64,000 bases of DNA, from NCBI GenBank assembly GCA_033064195.1, contig JARBJD010000056.1, forward strand, positions 62,001 through 126,000, given 5' to 3'. Positions 54,901 through 64,000 of this stretch are shown in pieces. A program made the position numbers and the translations under genes. How positions within the stretch are numbered: position 1 is the first letter of the stretch; the number at the start of each line of letters is the position of its first letter. Source of the DNA: Blattamonas nauphoetae (taxonomy: Eukaryota; Preaxostyla; Oxymonadida). Below the pieces are notes generated by a model. The model made no database searches. It saw only the letters and a list, made by a program, of their open reading frames with translations, and was not told the origin of the DNA.

Positions 54901-57900
54901 GGAATGTCCACAGAGTGCGTGGTCGATTCCATTCTCGTCGTCTTCAATCAGTGTCCCTCCTTCGTAAATGTTGAACAGATACGCAATCCCTCCACTCAAA
55001 CCATTCGTTTCTGAGAACGACCATAGCTCAAGTTCCGCTGCGGTGAACACGCTGCCCGACGGCGATGAAAGTCCACTCCCAACAACACTCGTCTCGTTGA
55101 TCAGCCCTCGTTTGTCAGCTGCTGTTCGGATAAACATGCTGTGACCCGTTTTTTCTGTACCAGCTTTGTTCTCTGTTGAGTCGGTCCCAAACACCAGATT
55201 GTTCAGAACGAACGACCCTTCTGCTCCCAGCGAGGACACATCAACAAACAACCCTCCTCCAACATCATCTGACGAACAGCTCTTGAACGTTCCTGAAATC
55301 GAGACAGTTCCTGTTCCCGCCACTTTCACGTGCATTCCTCCTCCTTCCCCACTCGCTGAGCATCCATCAAACGAGGAATCAACAATCGTCGCTCTTCCTC
55401 CACTCAGAACACTCACATGAACTCCTCCTCCTCCCAGACTCGTTCTACATGACACCAACTTCGTGTTCGTCAGCTCCAACTCTCCGCCATCATCCACTTC
55501 CACTCTCAGCGCTCCTCCATTGCTGTCCCCTCCACAGTTCGTGAATGTTACTTCGTTTGTCACATCTCCAATCGTCAGCTTTTGCTCGTTCTTCACAGTG
55601 AATGCGATTGTCGATGCAGCTGCAGCGTTCGATGTGTGCGATGATGGTCCTGCAACAAAGGCACTCTTTGCCAGTGTCAGCGAGCCCTTTCCTGAGATCA
55701 GTTCCTTCGTCAGCGTCGCGAAGTCAACTGACAGATCCGACAGAAGCACAGAACCTCCTGTTTGAGCCAAAAGCGATTTCACAAGTACGTTTTGAGTGTT
55801 CAGATTCAGTCCTGTCATCTCCACAATTCCTCCTTCCACTTTCAGAACATCTGCGTCGGCTGATGAATCGGCTGACTCCAAAGCGATCGAGCAGGATGTC
55901 AGTGTTGTCGATCCGTCTGTTTGGGTCAACAGCGATGGAATCTTCCCTGTCCATTTCAATGTCACTGTGTTCAGAGACAGTGTTCCTGATGACACCTCAA
56001 ACAATGACTTCGAATCTGTCGTGATGATGTTCCGGATCTTGTTTTGGGCAAAGTCAAACCGACCTCCATTCACCGACACAAGCGCTGACGAGATCGAAAC
56101 TGACGAGCTTCCTCCAATCGGCGTGTTGGTCACGATCAGATGTCCAGCTGCTATCAGAACTGCCTTTTCTCGTGTTCCTTCAACAACTTCCATCTTCAGT
56201 TTGTCCATTGTGATCGTCTGGCCTTCTCCAGCCACCAGTGAGCCATCAATCCTGAAGCTCAGTTTCTCTGTGCCTGCTTTCCCTTGAATCGTCTCCTTAT
56301 TGAAGCTTGTTTCCAGTGTCTTCCCAACCCAACCATCTGACGACAAAACCAGCGTCGTCTCTTCTTTCTTCAGATGTTCAAATCCAAAGTCCAGCGATGA
56401 ACACGGCAACTCCGCCAGTCCACACACAACATGATCATCCCCATCGTCGTTCACTGTCAGCTTCTCTTCTGTCGACGTGTGGGGATACCAATAATACACC
56501 AGACTTCCTGCCACCCCGTCCATCATCCCAAAGAACAGATTCCGTTGCGCACGAGTGAAGGCAACTGTGTCAGTTTTTGGTGTGTACTGCAAACAGAAAA
56601 GCTTCAGAGGCTCCAACTTCGAGTCTCTTTCCAAATTATCTGATTCCAGGAACACAAGTGATCCGGTCGCGTTCGATTTGATTTCTGTGAATGGCGAGCC
56701 TTGTGTTGTCGACAGAGCTCCCCCTGCTTCGATGTAGAGCACTGTTCCGAGTGTCTCGTGAGTGAAACTCAGCTTTTGGAATTGCGTGTCCACAATCGTC
56801 AGTGTGCTCCCTTCTTTGATCCGCATCAGACTGTGCAGAGAAACTCCCAGCGCCGTTTCTGTGTCTGTTCCAAACGTCACTTTTCCCAGCGACAGTTCAC
56901 CAGCTTCCACAGAAACGAAGGTTTCCAACGTCGTCGCTGGGACCAGCTTAAAGATCATGTGCTTCAGTGTTGCTGTCTTCCCTTCAGCATTCACAACAAT
57001 CCCAGCATCGCTCTTCTGAGTGATCGTTCGGATTGCAGTCTCCGACGGCGACTGAATCGTCACTTTACGTGTTATTCGCATCGTTTTCAGCAAGTCCGAG
57101 TTCGTCTGCATCTGAACTTCATCAAACTCGTTCGTCTCTGCCGAGCGATATCCTGAATCCAGCGACGAGCAAGTGAAGCGAGACGACCCACAGTTCGGAT
57201 GGGTGCTTGTCTCAGTCACGCCTGTGTCCAGCAGGATGCGAGTCACAGGCGGCACCAGATAATACATCAGAGACCCTGTGTACCATTCGTGATCCGTCCC
57301 GAGTGACTCGTCGGTCCCCATCAGCTCAGGTCGAAGCTGTGTGGGTAAGAACGAGTTTTTCCATTGTGCTGCCTTGATCTGAGTGTGAAGACGCGATCCT
57401 GCAATGAAGATCTTTTCATTGTCTGTGCTCGAATATTCACATTCGTCAAATGTTGTGTCGGTGAACGATATCGCTCCATTCGATTCGATCTTGATGATCG
57501 GTGTCACCGGAATCTTGTCTGTCTTCTCTGCCATTTTCAGATTCTTGAAGGCACGTTGTTCAGAAGGATCTCTGCCTCGGCGTTTGTGAGCAAACTCAAC
57601 AGTGGCTGAGCAAAGATCGCTCGATCTGCCGTCGATGTGTTGAACAGAGTGTTCTTGATTGTGATCGGCTTCGCTGTTGTTTTGATCAAACTGTATTGGT
57701 ATGTATTCGTGCTCGTCGCCATGATTCCCACGTTGTCCAACACCACCCACTCTCCATCACTTTCCAGCGAGATCAGCGAGCATTTTTCCAACGGGATCAT
57801 GTCCAAATTCGTCATTGTCATGGCTCCCTGGTCCCGAACGGTGATCAGAACGGCTCCTTCTTTGATATCTGGGTCGATTTTGATCAGTGAACGAGTGACT

Positions 57901-60900
57901 TCTGAAATCGCTTGATTCTTCGTTGTCTCTCCAGCCACTGTGATGATCTGTCTCGCAATCTGAACAGCTTTCTCTGTGTATGTCTCGTTGTAAGCAAATC
58001 GGATTATCGATGGCACGAATGACTCGTTTTGGTACTGCTCGTGGAGGAATTCGATCCCGTAACCAAGTGTCTTGCAATACGACGATGTCCACTTGCAATC
58101 CTGCGTGTCTTTTCCGTTATACGATCCATTCACTGAGATTTCTGGCGAACGGAGTTTGTAATTAATCGCATCCAACACGAATTCATTTTCAAATTCGAGG
58201 CCTTCAATCACAATTCGATATTGCGGGCTGAGCGAGCTGCCAGACAAAATTGCATCTCCAGCGACCGTTGAATGTTCTGCGATTTTCTTCTCCAGATACA
58301 GATCTGTTCCATTCCCCGCTCGATTCAGCTCAAAACGGGCAGGATTATAAGCAGTTGAGCTGAAATCAAACGGTTTGGCGTTGGTTGTGGTTCCTTTGAC
58401 ATAAAACACTCCCCCCTTCCCTTCTGGAGATTCCAGCGTGCCTGTTCCGATTGCGGTGTTGTTGATGAACGTTTCTGTGAAGGAGCCAGCTGCGTGACGG
58501 ATCACAATGTTGGTGTTCCCACTCAACTCCATATAGAACACACCACCGTTCACAGCTGAGCAATTTGCGATTGTTCCTTGGTTGATGCTCAGAAGAGTAC
58601 CCTTCATGTTAGCGATTGAGCCGTTGCCAGTCGAATGAATGTTGCTGAAACGGTTTGTAGTCAACTGGAGAGTCCCTCCTGTGGACTCAACCATTGAGCA
58701 GCCAACGAAGGTGAATGGCGTTGCTGGTTGCCACGTGAACGAGTAGAAATACAGTGTTCCCCCTTCGTGTCGGACGAGTGGACACTCCATCATGTCCGCG
58801 TGGTGTGTAAACGTGACTGAAGTGAGCTCGAGTTTGTTTGCATCTGATTGGACATGGAATGGTGCGACTGTGAAGGCTTCGGTGAAATTTAGTTTGAGGC
58901 CGTACAGACGGAAGTTGCCATTTTCTTTGATGACAGCGAGTGTGGTGTCATATCGTTGAGCGACGATTGGAGGGGAGTAGAAACTGATTGACTTGTTCGC
59001 GATCACCAACGGCGGGACTTCGAAGTATGGATTGGCAAGGACGAGTACCCTGATTTGAACCTGTAGCGCAGCGCCTGTTCTGATTCGATCAATGCACTCT
59101 TGAAACCCTGGGAAGGATGATATGTGGAGGCCGACCTCAAATCGGTTCGCGAGCGGCTTGTCAACACCATAATGGTAGTATGTGACTGAGGGCTGGTACA
59201 TGTCTTCAGTTGACGTCTCGTTGATCAGAATGTGAGGGAATGGACTGTCTGAACGAGATGTTCCATCCACTTTGGATCCTTTGACAAATGGTCCAGAGTA
59301 AGAGAGGTCATTCCCGTAGAGAGTGAGTGCTGAGTTATACACACTTCCGTCGGCATTCGTATTTGCTGTGTTGTTCGAGAAGTATGTGAAATTGAAGAGG
59401 AACTGCGACGTGGTCTGGCCTGTTAGTTTGACGGCACCAGCTGGACTGCTTGAGCGACATCGGACAAAATCACAGTTTGTGAAATTGACGTATTTCGTGC
59501 TGGACGAGTCGACGCAGCTGGGACATAACGCGGACGAGGTGGAAACGAACGTGAACCAAACATAGAGCATGTGCAGTGGGGTGTCATCTGTGATGGTCAC
59601 AGCTGGCTTGTCGACGAGAGAAATGGTGTTGAAGTCGCATTTCTTCATTGTCAGATTCCCTCCGCTGGCTGAGATCAGAGTGGAGGGATAGTTGGAGATG
59701 CATTCCAAACGCACAAACGAGAGGCGGAGTGTCGCGTCTGTCGACGAGAGTGTGAGCAGAGTTCCTGTGTAGTCTTTCGCTGGTTTCAATGACACAGCTC
59801 TGATTGTTGCGTTTCCTTCCCCTTCCACTGTTGTTCCTTTCAGTTCCAGGATCGTATACACTGTGTTGTTCACCAGCCATCCCTTCCCAACAATGTCGAT
59901 CCACGATGTGATAGTCCTCACATCGTCGGTGAATGTCCCTTCGCCCAACTCCACCACTCCACCTGCCGTTTTCGTCAGGATTCCGATTGCGAATGGAATC
60001 GTCAAACACGGTTTCTCGCTCACACAATCCGTCTTCACCACTTCTCCCTCTTTGTCCGACCCAGATCCACTCACAAAAACATGTTTTGTTGCAGGAGCTG
60101 CTTGCGATGGGTCTGGAAGCAGAAGGCCCTCAATTGTAATGTTTCCATTTTGAGAAGCCGATGTGTAATACCCGATTTTGTTGGATGCTGAAGTCGACGT
60201 GCAACTGACCATCGTGTCTGGGGAATATGCCTTCAGATGGCCGTTATATTCGTTGAGGTCACTGCCCTTCCAATGTCCATTTTCGTCTGCCTTGTTTTCC
60301 TCAAAATGGCAATCCTCAAAGAAGATATACTTTGTCCACGACGAACGCATGACACCTCCGCGGAATCGCGCATAATTGTTGCGGAATCGGCAGCGGTGGT
60401 AATAGAACGCAGATGTGGTGGCTCGGAGCACTCCTCCTGTCCCGTTGCTACAGCATCCCTCGAAAAGGGTATCGAACATGTGCATGATGGTGTACTCGAG
60501 CATCAGAGCCCCTCCATCTCCAGTGTAGTTTTGACGAAGAAAAGTGCAACCAGCAATTTGGATGGGGGAATTTGAGTTTATAGTATGAAGTGATGCCATC
60601 CCAGAGTAAGAGTTTTCATTCTTCGTTGTGAATATCGTATCGGTGATGGTGATGTCAAGACTGTTGTCAGTTCGGATAGCATATGCACCAAGTCCAGTGT
60701 CACGATTTGCAGTTATCTTAAAAGTGCAACCCTCCACAACAAAACGGCTCGGGCTTCCAATTTCTGGTTGGAGGAAAGATTGGATTTGGTAATTGTTCTT
60801 CAGTTCAACATCGAAAGAACAATCTTTGTATATGATCACTCCATTGAACCCGATGACTTGGATGACGTTAAAAATTTTGGTTGGTTCCAGGGAGTTGAAG

Positions 60901-61994
60901 TTGCACGTAAGTAACTTGATTGATGTCATTGTTGGTGGTGGTCTGAGTGCGCCAGAGTCGGTCGTTGCGTTGTATGTGTTTGTATAAACAACTTCTGTGG
61001 GCTCCGGTTCGGGTTCATCGTTGTTTACACATTGCTTCAGTGTTGTGTTCAAACCAAGGAAGGTCTGGGAATCGCCAAGTTTGACGATGGCCGTCCCGTA
61101 AAGTGTGTTGTCTGATTCTTCGAATGACGAACCAACAACACGTTGAGTGAGCGATGACCAAGGCAACGAGTTTTGGTGGATTTCCTTTTTCGACGTGATG
61201 TTTGTCAACGAGCACGAAATCAGACTGGTGTCCAACGACATTCCGTAGCTATTCGATCCCATCGACGAGGCAAGCCCTGTTGTGCTCACTGATTCGACAG
61301 AGTCCAGCAAAAGTCCTGAAATCTGAACATCCGTCCACAACGAGGTATGAGGCGCGACTTCCATCTTTGTGAACGAGCCAAACGTCCCACTCGTGGAATC
61401 GATCCGGCAACTCGTGATTGAGAGTGACGAGGCCGAATCATCATTTCCCAACGATGAACGAACGAGAAATAGAGAGTCGCTCGCAGCTGTGATTAAGTCG
61501 CAATTTGAAAGATGAATTGTAGAATCTTCTGCAGATGCACAATAAACTGATGTCCATCGGTTTTGCTCTCTGCCATCCTCAGATTCGATGTGTGAAGATT
61601 GAACAGCCTCGTTTCCAAGATTGATCTTCACTGAATCCAGTGAAAACGTCATGTTGAACAGTAAAAAAATGAACGATGATTCTGGCGAGGCTGCAGGTCG
61701 GGCGAAGTTCATATTCGTGTTCGAGTGAGTGTTCATCAGGTTTGACGAATGAACAATCATCGTGTTTTGGCCAGTTATCGCTAGCGAATGTGAAAACAAT
61801 TCGATATTGCTTCCATGGAAGGTGTTGGCGGGCAAAAGGAGACTATTTGCCTTGGCTTCCTGGTTTCGAGAAGATTTAGAATTAAGAGCGAGTTTGTCTT
61901 CGAGGGAGAGCCACGAAGAGGATGTAAGGACATCCAAACTTGAGCGGACTGAAGTCCATATGAGTGATAGAAACACTAGTTGTTGTAGAAGCAT
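51934..61994 (-). pseudogene. Gene B: full-length beta-helix receptor pseudokinase, one frameshift
   Basis: The ATG at 61994 gives a signal peptide (MLLQQLVFLSLIWTSVRSS). The frame is open to about 57550, where one base is missing relative to gene A (GTGCC for GTGACC, between 57551 and 57552), then continues in the shifted frame to TAG at 51934-51936. Length if in frame would be about 3350 aa. Order: signal peptide, beta-helix repeats, six Cys modules (CVSEKPCLTI first, CGTQNLLCQSF last), membrane span (about 52775-52850), acidic linker, pseudokinase C-lobe without HRD. From 58437 down to 51934 it is a near-identical inverted copy of gene A, and it shows what the missing 5' part of A should look like. 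The frameshift could be real or a consensus error. Confidence 0.85.
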
Positions 61995-62250
61995 ATTCAA
62001 TGCTAAAGAAGATGTAAAAGTGATCTGGGACCCATACTTGAGATTCGTTGACAGTTCAACATTTCGATTCTCTGGCGACACATCCGAAGCATATGCAATT
62101 CGTGAAAGGATTACAATGAAGATATCTCCTGCTCCTCCAATACGGAGACCGACTTGAATGAAACGACACCTTATTTCAAGTGAATGTGCAAATCCATTAA
62201 ATCTACTGTCCTGTTTGCAACAAGACCACAACCGGAAATGCGAATTTTGA

Positions 62251-62323
62251 GACTCCTTGGCGCAATAGGTAGCGCGTGAGACTCCAGATCTCAAGGTTGG
62301 GCGTTCAATTCGCTTAGGGGTCA
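62251..62323 (+). tRNA. tRNA-Trp (anticodon CCA)
   Basis: Full cloverleaf: 7-bp acceptor (GACTCCT with AGGGGTC, one G-U), D stem GCGC/GCGC, anticodon stem TGAGA/TCTCA with loop CTCCAGA (anticodon CCA), 5-nt variable loop, T arm with loop TTCAATT. Box A (GGCGCAATAGGTAGCGC) and box B-like (GTTCAATTC) are present. No intron. It lies head to head with gene B, 256 bp from its ATG; the open frame of gene B runs backwards through it by chance. Confidence 0.95.
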
Positions 62324-62331
62324 TTTTTTTT
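62324..62331 (+). terminator. Pol III terminator of tRNA-Trp
   Basis: Run of eight T directly after the discriminator base of the tRNA. Confidence 0.85.
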
Positions 62332-62431
62332 CTTTAAATCCCTGTCAAGGTTTTTTCTTGAATTCACTCAAAATTAGATTCTCCGTGTAATTGAGCAAAA
62401 TGGAGAAAATTCTGTTTCAATTTCAAGAGTA

Positions 62432-63438
62432 TTACAATTCTTCGTGCTCCTTCATGTTTCGCTGAAAAACATCAACAAATTTTTGTGCATGTTCAGGATA
62501 GAATGCCAAGACTCCATTCACAAGTTTCAAATTGGAGGCTGCTGTGGAAGGGTACGTATAGTGCACACCATTCACACCCATTAACTCTCCGCCTCCTGCT
62601 CGAAGGATCGCTTCTCCAGCACAGATATCCCTGAGATGGAGATCAAAGAAAAGACGTATATGTGATAAAGTGCCCATACCAAAGGCATGATCCATGATAT
62701 GGACTTGAAAGAGCAACCGTAACTGTCCCAGAAATCACAGCTGCGATCTTGGAACCCATCCCGCCAAGTGGGAAGAGATCACTTGTCCCGAAGAGGTCAG
62801 CATATTCTTTTGTTTTGTAACGGTGTAGGGACTCTGTTACAGCAATTTTTGGGGTTTCAGTCGGTGGAACGGCGATTTGAGTTCCTTGAATTCCAATTTC
62901 TGGAGCTCCAAAGATAGAGATATCATTTTTATCCTAAAAATCAAGAAAATGGGAGTCTGACGTACTTGGTCAAATTTAAATGGAAAATGGATAATTCCAG
63001 CATATGGTTGATTATCCACGACGATGCCGATTAGGATACTGACCTTTTCGAAGTCTTTCCGAACAAATGAAGATGTTGCATCGAGAGGATCGACATAAAC
63101 TACAACAGAAGAAAGGGGTATTGTCCGTAATCGATACGGGAATGCTTGTGGGAGTGGAGGAACTTGGATATCAAATGGTGGTAATAGATGTGGGTTTTCC
63201 TCCCCAATGATCTGGATATCCGGCCTAAGGTATGAGCTGGTGAGAAGACAAACCAATAATGGCGGATAAATCCCGTGATGATTGATTGGGACGCAAAATC
63301 TGCTTTGGTGACGTAATCTCCTGGACCTTTTGTTTGAATGTCCATATCACTTGATTCAGCAATCTGTCTGATTCTGATAGCTGCTACCCTGGCACTTTCT
63401 AGGCAAACATATAACAACGCTCCGAGATCACAAGTCAT
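62432..63438 (-). CDS. 3'(2'),5'-bisphosphate nucleotidase-like enzyme, four exons
   Basis: Exons (minus): 63438-63254, 63224-62966, 62933-62680, 62630-62432; introns of 29, 32 and 49 nt, all GT-AG. The sum is 897 nt, 298 aa, close to the family's usual length of about 300. Motifs in order: YVTKADFASQ (residues about 49-58, VTKAD..Q typical of PAP phosphatases), IIGEEN (metal Glu), VDPLDATSS (metal Asp pair), and WDICAGEAIL (WD motif) created by intron 3 splicing. It belongs to the inositol monophosphatase superfamily; the VTKAD motif favours removal of the 3' phosphate of PAP, a by-product of sulfation, in the cytosol. The usual DPLDGT has Ala in place of Gly, which is odd for the family. 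Confidence 0.85.
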
Positions 63439-63599
63439 GAAAAAAGACTGCGGTGAGATCTGAATTGAATGGGAACTGGTGATGCATTCGAGACATGTTA
63501 GTTCTGTTTGGAATTAATGTGGCTGCATGGTTTGATAGGAAGATATCAAACGAGACGAAGAAGGCCAAATGATGAGAAGTGTTGAAGTGATGACGAGAA
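63439..63599. other. Short intergenic gap
   Basis: 5' flank of the nucleotidase gene, directly after the 3' end of the next upstream gene on the same strand. Nothing else seen. Confidence 0.4.
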
Positions 63600-63944
63600 T
63601 CAAGAATTAGGAATAGAAACAACGAAGACGGCCGTCCTACAATCCGGAAAGGAAACATTCTCTCCCATTGATGGATGTTGGTGATTTTTGGTCTTTTTTT
63701 CGCTCTGATGGATGTGGCTGTTGCCTTCATCTGGAAGCATCCTACGAGGTTTATTGGCGTGATCACGGGGAGGAGACGAATGAATGGTAGGAGTTGATTG
63801 GATTGTATGTGTTTTGGATATCGTGGTTCTTTTATTTTGGGGTTTCTCTCGTCTTTTGGATGTGAGTTGTGATTTTCGTTTCTCATCTTCCTCCACAGCA
63901 TTTTGGAGATCAATACAAAATTGCCGGTGATCAACAGCTTGTTC
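63600..63944 (-). CDS. Last exon of an unknown gene running out of the window
   Basis: The minus frame from 63944 (after a TTCTGCAG acceptor) to TGA at 63600-63602, about 114 residues: EQAVDHRQFCIDLQNAVEEDEKRK, then a basic Lys/Arg/Thr/Ser-rich disordered tail (KTHTIQSTPTIHSSPPRD...). An intron would lie upstream (GTTGTATC near 63994 could be its donor, about 50 nt). The N terminus is outside the window. Family not recognised. Confidence 0.4.
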   Translation of the reverse strand, partial: EQAVDHRQFCIDLQNAVEEDEKRKSQLTSKRREKPQNKRTTISKTHTIQSTPTIHSSPPRDHANKPRRMLPDEGNSHIHQSEKKTKNHQHPSMGENVSFPDCRTAVFVVSIPNS

Positions 63945-64000
63945 CTGCAGAATAATCAATAAAGTCGGAGAATAGATCACGACAGGCGAGATACAACAAA

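Noticed and set aside
57537-57750. Two separate overlapping genes at the middle of gene B
   Set aside because: Gene A has one continuous frame here; the overlap is explained by one missing base.
61995-62324. N-terminal extension of gene B through the tRNA-Trp
   Set aside because: The frame is open by chance; it crosses a perfect tRNA and lacks a signal peptide at its start, whereas the ATG at 61994 has one.

Overview
The window is eukaryotic nuclear DNA, most likely from a protist. It carries very large intronless surface-protein genes, several genes split by very short GT-AG introns (22 to 71 nt; splicing each one out restores an open frame), a eukaryotic tRNA-Trp, and a dense block of mobile elements and repeats. 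The standard genetic code fits. The beta-helix/pseudokinase surface family and the intron style remind me of oxymonads such as Blattamonas, but that is a best guess from recall, not a search result.

Layout. 1-6541 (+): 3' part of a giant membrane protein (gene A: beta-helix ectodomain, one membrane span, kinase-like tail). 7061-7928 (+): small Ser/Pro-rich protein with one intron. 8168-9012: inverted-repeat MITE. 9224-12136 (-): three-RRM RNA-binding protein, six exons. 13.06-14.1 kb: decayed pogo-like DDE transposon. 15.15-15.85 kb: unassigned coding remnants. 16445-24690: five tandem units of about 1.64 kb, each with a small gene for a membrane-anchored coiled-coil protein, edged by diverged and inverted pieces of the same unit. 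25.5-29.4 kb: broken tyrosine-recombinase (DIRS-like) retroelement fossil. 29763-33794: one fragment of the array unit split by a 3655-bp TIR transposon with an 8-bp target duplication. 33868-37288: a second TIR transposon, also with an 8-bp duplication. 37651-48294 (+): gene C, a paralogue of A and B with one in-frame stop and no membrane span or kinase tail. 48504-51474 (-): 972-aa helical protein, three exons. 51934-61994 (-): gene B, a near-identical inverted copy of gene A, full length but carrying a one-base frameshift. 62251-62323 (+): tRNA-Trp(CCA). 62432-63438 (-): 3'(2'),5'-bisphosphate nucleotidase-like enzyme, four exons. 63600-63944 (-): last exon of a further gene.

The host genes fall into two groups. 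The first is a surface family (A, B, C) with secretion signals, repeated Cys modules and, in A and B, a cytoplasmic pseudokinase, which suggests sensing or adhesion at the cell surface. The second is ordinary housekeeping (RNA binding, nucleotide metabolism, tRNA). The repeat-rich centre (13-37 kb) separates two inverted copies of the surface gene, an arrangement prone to inversion and gene conversion. The most novel items are the beta-helix receptor pseudokinases, the tandem coiled-coil gene array and the two 8-bp-duplication transposons.
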